The notes under the pieces were generated by a model. That model ran no database searches, had not been told where the DNA came from, and worked only from the letters and a program-made list of their open reading frames with translations. Positions 11,701 to 25,200 of a stretch of 64,000 nt of DNA are shown in pieces. The position numbers and the translations under genes were made by a program. This DNA is from Eremophila alpestris peregrina. Taxonomy: Eukaryota > Chordata > Aves > Passeriformes > Alaudidae. The DNA is taken from positions 7,615,414 to 7,679,413 of the forward strand of contig WMCF01000034.1 of assembly GCA_009792885.1 (NCBI GenBank), given 5' to 3'. The first letter of the stretch is position 1; every line of letters starts with the position of its first letter.

Positions 11701-14700
11701 CTGCTCAAGAGAGAGAGTCTGTGATGCCGAGTCATGCAAAGCAAGCAGGAGACCTCAGAGCAGTGTGCATCTGCTCAGGAAAGGTGTTGGTGAGCCAGGA
11801 CCCAGTGCAATGCTGCATTCCTCATTGAAGGCTGGACCAGGTTCAGGCTGGGGCTGGCCATTTTCTGTGGGATTTTCAGTCCTTTCTCATCCCTTGGCAT
11901 AATAGAAATCTGTTATCTCAATTTTAAAAATATGAACTAGGGTGTCAAGAGCAAGGACCTTTTAACTAACTAGTTTTGAGCAGCTTCCTCACAACAGTAC
12001 TGCTGAAAGGAAACAGTTTTCTGAAGCACTTTAGGATGCAAACAACGATAAAAGCAGATATAAGCTCCCTAGCCCATAGATAAAAAAAGGTAGTCTAGCA
12101 CAAACCTCAAGAGCAGCATCTAAAACTAACTAGATGGGGGAGCAGAGCAGTGATAGCTCAGAGGACTTCTAATCAAAGCCTTCTTGGAGGGAAAATGAAG
12201 TCTCAACAAAAAAAAGTCTGCTTGCAGCAGAAAATGTTAAATTTCCATTAGAAATAATATAGATGTCTGCCTGACAAACCAAAACATGTGGGTCAACAGG
12301 AAGTATTCCCATTTGGTTAATGCTGCTGACAGCATGAGGTCTGAAATGCAGTTGGCTCATGGCTCATGGGGCAGGACTGCCCAGCCATGTTCAGTCTCCT
12401 GTGACACACTACAGCCAGGGAGATTTTTAGGGCTTACACTGTGTCTCAAAAGAAAGAAGGCTGGGATGCAGGAGAGGAAACACAGGTCACAGACAGAGCC
12501 CGTGTTCAGGAAAGAAATCCTGGCTAGCAATAGCAGGCCAGTGGAAAATGCAGAGCATGAGCATGGCAGCTCACCAAACCTCAGGTAGAGACCTGCAAAT
12601 GACACTCTGGTACTCCCTGAAATGCATCAAGCACACACAGTTCTTCAAAGCTTGGAGGCTGTGGACAAGACAGACTGAATCTCATTAGTTTATAACTTAG
12701 CACAAACTTGTTTTCCTAATCTTTGAAAGAAGCGGCTTGCAAAGGAACTAGAACATATTAAAAAACAAATATCAGTCCTTGTGTGTGGAATGTACACTTG
12801 CATCCATGACTTGTGCCTTTGTAGGCAAGCAAAACCACAGGAGGATGGCACTGAAGCAGAGGAGAAGGCAGATTTAACTTGTCTAATATTTGTAAATGTA
12901 GCAGAGAGGAGATGTCATTGCCTTTAATTCTAGGCTCTGCTTGTTTGTTGCCTCCAGTAAATTAAATTCCCAGATAAAATTACCAATGGGCATATCTGAG
13001 ACTTTTCAAAATAACTTCAGTATATAAGGAATCTGGCAGACCTTCAAATAAAACTAACAATACACAAGGAAACCTATTCATTTTAGTAGCACCCATGGAT
13101 GATGATAGGGAAAGCAAAGCTCTGATGCTTAAAAGCTCAGTGATATTGTTGAAAAAAGAAGGCATAAACAAAGACTACTCACATTGTCCAAAAAAGGGTA
13201 AGAATGAAATAAGAAGCAGGATTTTGTTCAAGGCTTCAGTGTAATTATATATTTTACATCTCTTTCAACGCAACACTTTGTTTAAGCATGGGAATGTTCT
13301 AGGAGACTTACAATAATATTTCCATACTGTACATTTATTGTAGCTGCTCATTAAGTCAAATTGCTAGCACATGAAGTCATGTGGAAAAAAAGAGGGATTT
13401 AAGACATAACATTTGCAGCATGCAAACATGAGAAGTGAAGATTTTTTCATCAAACTCTGGTTCACAGTCAAAGCTAAATTCCAAGGAGCATGCAGAAGCA
13501 AGCTAAAGGGAGGGAAACTGCTATCAATCTGAATATGAATTTACATTCAATTAGCAAATTACAGCTCTTTGCCAGGATGGTTGTGGTATATTTATATGGT
13601 GCTATTCATATGAAAAAGAATAAAAGCATAATAGGTAGCAAAACTCTAAAAGTTTTAAAAAATAACAAGCAAAAGAAACATTACTGCAACCAATCTTAGT
13701 AATTAAAAAAGTGCTATTATTCTCACACTAACAATAATCCTTGCAAAGACTCCATATTAAAGGTCTCTGCAAAAAATTGTAAACCACAATGTTATTAAGC
13801 AACAACGGCAAAAAAAAAAAATGGTTGGGCTGTGAAGGAAGTTTTGGTGGTGTGTTTTCCTCTTGATTCGTTCTTCGGTTGTGTTACATTTGCATTGCTG
13901 CTGCTGAATTTTGAATCTCAGTGTTTCCTTAGTGTTCATTGCACACAGCTATATTTCACAAGTTAACTAGACATGGAACTGAAAGCTGTGCTGCCCATTG
14001 TCCTCCTTCCCCTTAGCAGTTTCCATCTCCCCTTTGCAGAGGAACTGGAGCTCAAGTCCAGTGAGGGGGCACAGAAGGAGGGCAGCACAACCAGTTTATG
14101 GCAGCTTCTCTGAGAGCATGTTACTCCCCAGGCCAGCCAGAAATCTGCCCTCTGCAAATACTATTGCTAAGCTGGGGACCAACAAAGCAACGTTTAGCCA
14201 GGTAGAGTATCACAGGGTTTGAGGAGGGACAGAAAGAAAGGCCAACTGTGGGAACTATATAATTATATGTGTATATACACATCTGTACATTTTACAGAGG
14301 AAGTGAGATCTGTGTAACAGATGGAGTTAAAACATTGGCAACATAGCCCTGTTAGGGAACAACAGCTGTAGCAACACTAAGAGAAATAACAATATCCACC
14401 CTCCTGCATAACACCTGCAGGGGTGGTCAGTAGTCAGATATTTCTCCTGTTCATCTCATTACAGTGTGACCAAAATATGTAGCTGTAAGAAGCCCCTGGT
14501 GCTTATTATTTGTTGTTCAGTACAGCAGAAGGGGGAGGCAATAACAGCTGAAGGAAAAACAGTTATGTATTAAGGTGAGATAGAGTTTCTGAGAGGTAAG
14601 TCCCTATCTCTAGGTATGCTACAGTGGCTCATCATGGATGAATGTAGGAGTAAAAACCAGGTGCAAGCAGGGGTTAAGTACAGAAAGGAGGCCATGCTAC

Positions 14701-16916
14701 CAAGACAGCAGTTAAGAAGAAATTGGAGAGTCCCCATCACTTCCACACTCCTGGTCTGCTAGGACAAACAGCTACTGAGATCCCTGAGCCATGCCATCTG
14801 GAAATCTCAAACAAGGCACACACCAAATAAACAAAAAATAAAGGACCACCTGCCTTCCTCTGATCCAAGCAGCATCACACAAATTGTGACCTGCCTACTT
14901 TGGGCAGCTTAGCAAGCATACACAGATGCGCTCTAAAATCCAGTTATTCTATTTTTAGGTCTTTGTTTCAGAAAGCATAATTTGGTGTCCTGCCTTCCTC
15001 TGTTCCAGTATCTCTCTTCGTCTTCTGTCCCTAGCCTGCAAAGTTAATTTAGCATTTTAGCAAGAGTTTCACATCAGAAAATCTCAATTTTCGTGCAAAG
15101 TAAACAATGTCTGTTCTTTTCCATTGCATGATCAGTGTATTTACTGAGAAGAGGGGTGCTGATGGACATGACAGGCTCAGGACACTTGGGTTCAGTCTTG
15201 TATTTTTCATTAGCCTATCACTGTCAGTCTTAAAAACCCTGGCTGGATGCTCAGGTTGCTTCGTGTTCATCTCTTTATGCAACAGAGCAGACTTGCACAC
15301 ACAAAGCAGCCTGGTGAGTGTGTGCATTGCTGGGCACACTTCCACACTTCCCTGCTGTTCTGAAAGCAGGTTTATGCTCAGTGACCTTCACCAGGACTGT
15401 GCTGCAAGTGTGCACTGCACCTGTATAATGACTTCTTTGTGAACCACCTCAGTGTCTACTGTACCACTGCTAGGTATTTGTATATTGCAGTCAATTTGTT
15501 TTCAGGTGGAATGACTCCCTTTCAGACAGCATTTCTTCAGAGCATTGATGCATTTGTCCTTTTAATCCCTGGAATGTATAAGCACAATTAATTGAAAATT
15601 TTAAAAATCCCAGAGAGAATTTCATTAGCTGCTGAAGCACGTTAGGATTCCTGGACTTTGGACTAGGAAAAATGATAATAAGCCTTTCCTGAGAGTAGAA
15701 TTTTTTCCTGACAGATTTTTTTCTATGGTTAGATTAAATTATCTTTGTACTGTTTTAGCTTTAGTGGTACATAAATAGCTCTTTCTTAGCCTGCCTTTAT
15801 GTGACAGTAAATAAAGCTCTCTTTTTGACCTGAGTTACTCCTTGTATGGTGATGGTTAGCCATATGATGGCTGTTGTTGTGCAAACTCAAAAAAGAATCC
15901 AAGTCTGTGATCTTTCCTCTCATTTAAGAAGCCTAATTTTTTGTGGTTGCTGTTATACCTGGAAGACCTGTAAGAAATCACAGAGAGAGGGAGGGAAGTG
16001 GGTTGAAGGAATCCCTCATGACTTTGCCTGTTCTTCTTGATTCTGCCAGCACTTTTGTGTAAAGCCCTTGTGGACAAAACTGTGGTCTGTGGTCACCCAG
16101 CCCTGGTGCCTCTGTACAGGCACTTACAGACAGCAAAGTGATGGCAACATTAGGCAGGTCTTCACTTACACACCTTTCTATGCTCAGCATCAAGGCACTG
16201 AATACTGTTGACTTCTGTAGACTTTGAAGCAACTCTGAGACTTTTTAAACAGATTTGAAGGTATAATTTTTATCAAATCAACTGAATTATTGATATATTT
16301 TCAGCTATTTTAAAGCTTGCTTTTTTATCTTTTTAGAGTTGTTGATGCATTATTTTTATCCAGATCCTCTTTCTTAAATCCTTGAGAAGCTAAGTTGTTG
16401 AATCAAGTGATATGATTTGTACCTGGACTACTTAAATAAGACTTTGAAGATTGAGGTGCAGTTACAAACCTTAAAGAAAGAAAAATAAAAGTGATGTGAC
16501 TTTAATTTTCATATAATTTCAAACTGTTAATTTTTGGCAGTTTCACAAACATGCCAGGCTTGATCCCTTATAATTTGATTTTTGGAACTGGCAAAACGCA
16601 TAATTTGTTCCTTACACTGCAGTTGTCTAGTCCTCAGCAATATTAGTCTTAAGTACTCCTTAACTACTCATTCTAAACAACATCACAGAGAGTATTTTTT
16701 TGCTGGTATCAAACATTTGCTTCTCTTCACATCTTCTCAAGGTGGCTTGCAAGCTAGGTACTGAATGCCATCTCCTAGCTCTGTCAAGTGAGCAATAGAA
16801 GCTATAGGTGAAAAGGTGGTGTATTAATACACATGCAATGCAGAATTAACCAGTGTTAACCCATGCACTGAAACTTGCAAAAGGAAAAGAAAAAGAAAAC
16901 AAACCAATCTCCTCAA

Positions 16917-16976
16917 AGAAACAACAACAACAACAGCAAAACCCAAACCAAAACCAAACTCCAAACAAAACCCCCC
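16917..16976. repeat. (CAA)n and C/A-only tract
   Basis: AAACAACAACAACAACAGC is followed by AAAACCCAAACCAAAACC and a CCCCCC run. The complement is the same T/G-type low complexity seen at 1.4 kb, so the strand bias is reversed here. Confidence 0.85.
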
Positions 16977-19900
16977 AGTAATTTGCATTATCCAGCCATT
17001 TTACGCTGAAGTGCTGTAAAGGGGAAATGTTAGCATGAGACTCCAAGTGCCACCATCTCTCATACATGGAATGCAAAGATTAAGAGCAATGGATGGTGAC
17101 AGGCTACAGATGTACTAATTTGGGTTTATTAAACCACCACAGACAATCCGTTCAGGATGTTCAGGGGACAGCAGAATCTAGTAATTAATTTCAGCATGGA
17201 TGTACTGCTTGCACAGCAGAAATTGGCCAATTCAGAATATATATTAATTTATCAGCCATGTATCACAGCCATTTCATTTTCTCAGTAACATGAAGCAGAC
17301 TAATAGATTGTTATGTACTCATCTCCCTTATAAAAATTCACTTGAGAAGCAGATGAAGAATGAGCATGTGTCTTTATGGTTCAGCCAGTGTATGTTACAC
17401 AAATGGAAAGACAAACTGCTTTTATTTTCATGACTATGATTACAATAATGTGATGCTCAAAAAAGACATTTAATAAACAAACATTCTTGTCTACAGCTGT
17501 GACAGTGAGACTTTAAGTCTACCTGTCTTTCCAGAAGGCTCAGCACATTTTTGCCTCCATCTGCATAGCTGCTGGAAGGGGTGTCTGTTTAACCTGCCCT
17601 GCAGGATGTCATCTCCAGAAGAATCACCACCTCCATGTGGCCCAGAGAACCTTACATGAACGTATTCCCATGTTTAAAGGGATCTTTCTTTTTTATGATG
17701 ATGTGATACATAACCTCAGCGTCCATCCTCAGCCCAGGACTGCTCTTAGGACAGTCTCACAGAGAGAAAAGCAGCAGAAAACACTCTCAGTGAGCACATT
17801 AACTCAGAGGATGGGTTTGAGTCTGTAACAGAGGCAGCACACCTGGTCTGTGAGACTTTACACACTGTCATAGCAGGTAACTTAAGAGCAACAGTAAGGC
17901 CTTTCCCCCAGCAAGGCAGTCTAACCTTTCTCAAACCAGCTAGGAAGATTTCAGAGCTGTGGGTATAAAATACATATAGAACAGAGGAAGGGAGCAAGGA
18001 AACTGAGAACTAGAGATTAACTGATTACAAAAAATATCAGAAGCAGAGACCCATATGTGAATCACAAAAGGAATCGAATATTTTTTGGACAAAGATTTTG
18101 TTAAGGAATTATTTTTTTTAATAAATGGAAAATGCTTCAAGTTCAAACCATGCTGAAAAGCACAGCCATATGGGACAAGAGAGCAACAGCTGCACTCAAA
18201 TATTTTCTTAAGAAATGGACATTCATACTCACTCTGTGCTATATCAAAATAACATTTCTGTTTATCAGCCTAGTTCACAAGTGCTTTTGAAAGGGGATCA
18301 TTGTTTGTCCTTTCCAAACCCATTTTTAGCTGGAGCCATCATTGCTCACTCTTCCTGGTGACACATAGTACACTGGATCCTCATAAGCAGAGTATAATAT
18401 CCCTTTTCTGGCAATGAAGGGGGCATTGGCCCCTCAATATTGCCTGAAGAAGGAGAAATTAAGGACTATGTTCTGTCCACATAACTTCAATATTTATCCA
18501 TCCCTGAATTAAACATTCAAGTATAACATGTTAAAAATAAAATGTTCAAGATCTTGCTCATAAATACTTTATTTATTGCTTTGAAAATATACGTTGGAAT
18601 GTCAAACTGAAATATGTCCTGCACTTAGGATCATAAATTATACAGCAGCATAAATTTACTTGACAATTTACAAATACAGATATTTTCCCTGTCCCAAAGA
18701 ATTTAGGTCTAAATCAGGCATGACAACCTAGCATGGCAGATGACAATATTTCAAGGCAGGTATGGTGAGAAAAGGGTAAACATTGTCTGAAGTGATGGGC
18801 ATAAAGGGACTAAAGAAAGAACATGAAGTAAAGGTCTCCTTTCAGGAGCAGGAGAGTTTTAATTCCCAAAGAAAGGGAAAATAGTTCTCTGGAGGTCTTC
18901 ATTTACATGCTTAATGATAAGTTCACTTGCTGAGTTTTGAAAGTTTGATTGAAACTTGTTTATGTTTTGATTGTTAATAGATTATTCTTCTAAGTAGACT
19001 TACAGAAGGGCACTGAATTTACAAGAGACAGCTTTTGGCGCAGTAACAAAGTTAAAAACTCAGCCGGGGTGGCAGAGGGCTTTGTTTTGCTTTCTGTTCT
19101 TGGCTGCAAGAGCCTGTGCCAAGCACTGAGAAGAGTCACAACCATGGTGCAGAGCTGATTTCACAGGAAGCATGGAGAGAGCCAACAGCATGTGCACAAA
19201 TCTGGCTACACAGGAACCTGTCTGGAGGCAGCCTCCCAAATCTGGTTCATGGCAATTTTTGGCTAGCAGAAGATTGGGGTTGGTAGCACTGGGCAGTGTG
19301 TGTGTGCTGCAGGCTGGGACCTGGCCCTGTAGACCTCCGTGGATCTGCAGAGGGCTGCCACTCCCATGGGCCTCTTTTATACCAAGGAGTAGAGAGGGCT
19401 TGTAGTGAGGCAGCACATGAAGTTTGCAGCACTCCGGACCTCAGAAAGTTGAACAATAAATACCTGGAACTCAAGGCTGAACAAACTCCATGGGAAGTGC
19501 TTTGAAGTAATTTCTTTGTGAAATATCAGCTAAAAGCACAAGAAACTATACAACTTGTCTTTGTTGGTATTTTCATCCTGTGCAATAACACATCAATTTC
19601 CTCTTCTTAGTAGCTTGGAACTGGTAAAAAGCCAGAGCTATTACTCCATAACACAGCAGTGTTACAGCTAAGGCACCTCATGGGAGACATTGGCCAACTG
19701 CAGTTGCATTGAGGCAGGAGGCTACTGTGGACACCTGAAACCCTCATAAAGTGCTTGTGGGAGCTCTGTAGCCTTCCAAGACCACAGCTGATGTTAAGGC
19801 AAGGTTCACCATAGCATCTGAAATTACTCTAGACATCCTTATTTGAGCAGCTGAATTTCTCACATGATGTCAAACAAAAGCATATGAGGGCTTAAACCAA

Positions 19901-21464
19901 AAACACCATAACCCAAGGAACTAGAGAGATACTTTCCTTCAGCCATAGCTCCTGACTGCAATGAAGCAGTGACAAATCTAGATGAATTCTCAAGATACAA
20001 AATGCCCTGTGTATGTACTAGCAGCTGAAGTTGCTGAACGTTTTGAAAAGGTCTCTGGTGCCTTTATTTCTACCTCAGCTTTAGCCTCATTTTGTTGGTC
20101 ACTGGCAGTATGTCAAGCGGTTGAGTAATGAGAGAGACAGAAAGTTGCCAGAAGTGTACAGACCAGTCTGAGCCTTGATGGTCTGACATGTCTCAGAGGT
20201 GCTGGACAGACATGGAGCAGGACACATGATAAGACATTGTGTAAAGCTCTCTGGCAATTGATACATTTTGTCAATAGAGAAATCTTCACCTCTTTGGTTG
20301 TACTGCATTTCATAGGCTGTCAGCTAGGTCAAAGCTCCCCAGGATGGCTCCTTCTTCCCTGAAGGAAAGCTGTTGGCTGCTGTCAGCATGGATGGTGGGT
20401 CAGGTGTGCCTGTAGCACAGGGGACACTCGCCCCTCCTGATGGCAAGGCATAGCCACTGCTGCTGCTGACTTGATTAAATGTCCAAGGCTGAAATATGCA
20501 TGCAAAGGCTTCTATTCCTATTGGTGGATACTTGCAAATGCAAATGGTTTGCTTCCATGAAGAGAGATACATTGGACAACTTTTTCAGATGCAAAGATTT
20601 CAATTATACCTTGTGACTTCTCGAGGGAGATCACAGCCACTTTTAGCATTTATCCCTTTAAAAAAAGACATCAAGTTTGCAATTACCAGCACAAACATAA
20701 GCCTCAATTGCAGATCCAGGCTACCTTCCCTTTTCTTCATCTTTTATTCATGTGGTTGATAAAATCCCTCTTGTCCTGATTTACTACCACAATTTGGTAA
20801 AGAGACTATGCTAAAAGCTATTTCAATTGTTTATCCCCATTTCTGTCCTTTCTGTTTAGTTCTTACCAAAGGTTAAGACAGATGTATTGATCTGTCACTA
20901 CTGATCAGTTGTATTGTATCTCTCACTACTGCCTGCTAGGAGTGCACATATCCAATTTGCTGTAAGTCAGGAGGCCAAAGCAGCATGGCCCCACAAATAT
21001 GAGTTTGCACAAAACCCAGGTTATAATTTTCTAACTGCTGGATCCAGGTGTTGGTTCCCAAAGAGATGCACCAAGGTGCCCCTGAGCAAATCAAGAAGGA
21101 TCAATTCTCATCATTAATTGTACAACAAAATTTGAAAATCTGTCATGGACAACTAAATTGTTATTCCAGAGATTTTTTCATAACTTAACAGTTACAGTAG
21201 CTTTGTTTTACCTGTGACAGTGTTGGTGCTACCTACAAGTCTGACACTTCTTGTATGGAGGAGCAGGCAGAATAGGAAAGACCACTGCTACCTGATGTCA
21301 TGAAGTGCTGAAGCAGATCTGTGATCAGCCGAAGGAAACTGCCTAGAACTTATCACTTTGGTTTTGCAAACTGAAGAAAGAAATTAATACAAAAACTGCT
21401 AATATGCTAAATCCTCATCTATATAGACTAGAATGTCTGGTCTTAGCACATCAGTGGTGATGAA

Positions 21465-22209
21465 TGTCTTGGTTTAGAAAGACAGGTGTCTGCTAGGGAA
21501 AGGCCAGAGCCCCGTCTTGCCATGGAGAATGCAAACCTCCTCCCTCCAAATTATTATAAATTTGAAATTAAAGGGCTTTCAGGCAAAAAGATGTGGGAAT
21601 AGGAATAACAATTCTTTACTAGGAATATAAAAAATTAGAAATGTAGTAGTACAAAACACAAACAAAAACAAAAAGGAAACACTGACAGAGTCAGAATACG
21701 ACCTGGCACTCTGTTGATCAGGGTCCTGGCAGCAGTCCAGTTAAGTCCTCCTGGAGTGACAGATATGGTTTTGTTTGGGCAGGGATGATCCTGTAGAAGG
21801 GTGTCGTTTCCTTCCAAGGGTCCAGTGGTGATGAGATGGGTCCAGTCTCTCTCTGGAAATCCAGTGGAAAAACCAGTTGCTCTGGTGTTGGAGTTCCAGG
21901 TTTTTATCCAGGTGGGAATGCTTGGCTCCTCCCACTGAGTGGAGCATCTTACAATGGGATGATGTAATTCTTTCAGTCATGCAGTGAGCCTTGAATGCCC
22001 CATTAACAGCAGATAGGTCCCTGGAGGGAGGATGGGTTGTGGAAGAGATAAAGAACACTGTCCCACCTGGTTTTAATAGCTGGGCCATTAACGCCTTCCC
22101 CTCCTTCACAGAGTTAGAAGAGATAAAGAAAAAAATACCTGCCCAACCGATTCCAACAGATGGAAATAGAATACATACTTTTTTTGGTTACATCTTGCAA
22201 CCCAAGACA
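21465..22209 (-). mobile_element. Solo LTR of an endogenous retrovirus (passerine-type family)
   Basis: The 745-bp element begins TGTCTTGGTTTAGAAAGACA and ends CAACCCAAGACA, so TGTCTTGG / CCAAGACA form 8-bp perfect terminal inverted repeats. The flanks ATGAA (21460-21464) and ATGAG (22210-22214) fit a 5-bp target duplication with one later change. Orientation is inferred as minus. On that strand GATAAAAACC (complement near 21900-21909) can serve as TATA, and AGTAAA (complement 21615-21620) follows about 290 bp later as a poly(A) signal. The sequence matches my memory of an abundant songbird LTR family. No gag, pol or env remains, and small ORFs inside are chance. Confidence 0.85.
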
Positions 22210-22214
22210 ATGAG

Positions 22215-25200
22215 GCTAGCAGAACAGCTCTTGACCTCCTCCAGATGGTAGCAAAGGAACTGCTTCCATTAGGTCACAACTGTAACATAACTGCTGATGT
22301 CCCCACTTAGACGAGTTAAAAATATCCAGTTTGTCAGCATGAGAAAGCTTCACGGGAATGGGCTGGCTTCCACAATTTCATCAGGAAGTGTTTGAAATAT
22401 ACAACTTTTATTTCTCCACTTTGCTAACCTTTAGTTGCTCAGTGACAAAGTTTATGCAACACTGTAATCTACACAGAGAAAATGAAAATAGTTACATACT
22501 ACGAACATTATGTATAATATAGGCTAATTTAATTTCCAAAGTTCCATAGAACTACAACACTAATATTGAATCAATTTTTTAAATATTACCACAGTAATCA
22601 AATCCTGTCAGACTTTTGTTTAATAGGAACATGTTAGCATTTTATTCTGTTTTGGAATAAGCTTTGTCTGAAACCATAGGAATTTCCTTTAAAACAGAAA
22701 TCCCAGTTACCAACCATTTTTGTTTCCATTGTTCCTTCATCCCAGATCCCAGCACCCAGAGGCTAAACTTCTTTTCCAGTGTATGTCCTTGTTCCACCTC
22801 CCCATGCTCACAAGTACTGCTGAGTAGGGTCTCATGGGCTCTCTTTTTGAGAAACAGGCTCTGCAGACACATGGGCCCTCAGCCCACTCTTTGGAGAGCA
22901 ATTGTATTGTGTTAGGTTCCTGTGCCTTGGGCTCTTTGTCAAATAATCTCTTGCAGCACAAACATTAACCATCTAGAACCATTCATCCCAGGGAGAGTCC
23001 CTGTGGACTACATTACTCAGAATCCTTGATAGGGGAGAGGATGAGTAGCCGATAAGCGAAGAAATAAATCACGCTCAGTCCCAGTGTTCCTCAAAGTCAC
23101 AATCTTTTTCTTGCATAAAAACTACTGGTCAGGTGCACACAATGGGTGATAGTGACACTGGATAAAAACGCACTTAAATTCATCTCAGTAACAAGTGAAA
23201 ATTTCAGACCCAGTCTTTCTGTTCACATCCATGTCCCCAGGCACAACGTGAAAAAACATACTTATGCTCTGTTTTGATACAAACAAACAAACAAAAACCC
23301 CCACAATAATTGTAAAATTCGAGTAAAATGAAATCAAATTCTGTAAAAAAAAACACGCAAGGAGATAATCAAAGTTAGCCCCACTAGGATAATGGGGGGC
23401 AGTGGTTAAAGACAGATGACTTGACAGATGTGGCAGCAAGACACCCATATTGATTCCATTACAAGCACAGGTAGAGAGATGCCAACTTCCTCACGGTAGC
23501 TGGAGCAGATGCTGGCTAATCTCTGGTTCTTCCCTAGGGAGCCACAGCACTGACCAGCAGCTCGGCATCTGCACCCTCTGCTACCAGATTTTTCCAGATC
23601 AGAGTGCTGCTGCTTCCACTGCTGACAGCAGGCATCCAGTTTCAGAGAGGGATCACTACAATTTAAAAAAGCTTCCTTAAAGTTTACAATGGTGGAGAGG
23701 TCACAAAACATTTGGCTTTTGATGTGAAGCTGTGTAAATGCTGTAATCATATTTAGAGGACATGATTGATAACATGCTGCACATGAACTTCTTCCTTTAA
23801 ACTTTCCCATAAAACACATTAATCTGCCATTTCCCAATCTCAACTACCAAAGGATCGAAGTGAAAAAGGAAAAATTAAATCTATCGAAGCAGGGCAAATA
23901 GGTCCTAAATGATTGCTTGGGGCAGAAGGTGAAAGTTCAGTTTGATGAATTATTATGCTCTTTTTTTGAAAAGTCTGTGTAAAATTGAGGTTTCAGAGGG
24001 TTTTTTTTCTTTGTTTCACTGAATAAACTAGACTCACACTGACATAAGACTAACATGAGATCCCAAAGAATACAAAGTGCAAGAGCAAGTGTTATTTGAT
24101 TACCAATCAATTCCATTCAGTCAACTGGGTTTTTTTAAGCAGTGTGATCTCATTGATACCAAAGGCTTCTCCTGAGCTCCACTCTTGTACAGGGATCTAT
24201 GGGACATGCTGTGGAGAAGGCTATGGACTTCTTGAGCTGCTTTGCTTCCTGACAATACTCTCCTATTAGCTGCAAATCACAGAAAATCACCCAAAGTCAC
24301 TGCTAGGTTATAGCCAGCTCTGCTGGCAGGGAATCAAGGAGCACTATGTTAGCATTCTGTCTCCGGGGGTGGGAGGTGATAATCACAGGCTAATCACAAA
24401 TGGCAGCAGGGAGAAGCCCTGTTAGATACTAAACATTTCCACTGTAGCTGTAGGCACCGAAGTCTTGGTCGGGGGGAGGGGAGTATTTTACAACTAAATC
24501 AATCAGTCGTGTTCACTTATCTTGATTGAAACTCCCCTTCAACACCATACAGGCAAAGTCTGACTCTTGTAGAAGACGTGAATTTGATGAGGTCACACAC
24601 CAGGAAACACATTAAATTCTTGTGACTGGAGTGTGATGGAACAATTAAACCAACAGTAAAAATGCAAATTTGTCGTAGTGAAGGAAGAATATGGTAAATA
24701 AACTCAGATGGAATAGAACATCTTAAAACACATTTGTGTTGCATTAGAATTTCACAGGATCCTGCGGTTAAGGCAACCAAGTAGCACATATTAGAAAACT
24801 CCAGACACAAAAGAAACAAATTCAATTTTTGTGTCATAGAGAAATGTATTATTTTGCTATAGTATGTTTGAATCTACAGCCAAGAATGTCTAAAATATGC
24901 TCTAAACCTTTGGGCAAGTGGTAGATACAGTTGAAGCAACGTCATCCTGCCAAAATCTGGCATGTGGTAAAGCTGTGCTGCACTCATTTAAGATAGTTTG
25001 TGTAGCAGATGGACATCCCATCTTGCAGATGTTCAGATAACAAATGTTTTCAAAGCACTTTGAAGATGAGGCACATAAATACAAGGTTTCATTATTAGAT
25101 ATTAGGAAGAGTAATAAAAATAAATACAGTTTGTACTAAAGAACATCTGAAGGCTCTTTTATGAGACACAACATAGAGGCCTTTTCAAAGCAGTGATTTA

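Larger units (their letters stand above)
7495..21464. other. Non-coding intergenic sequence with a few GC-richer blocks
   Basis: No coding gene supported. A GC-richer block at 8935-9120 and another at 9340-9680 have open frames on both strands, which follows from composition. At 9371-9396 AGCTGCAGG and CCTGCAGCT form a 9-bp inverted repeat. A further GC-richer block lies at 19050-19480. I could not assign any of these to a known repeat. Confidence 0.55.

Noticed and set aside
21635..22251. Open frames of 60-122 codons inside the 21.5-kb element
   Set aside because: They lie in a solo LTR, which has no coding function. No retroviral protein motif is seen.
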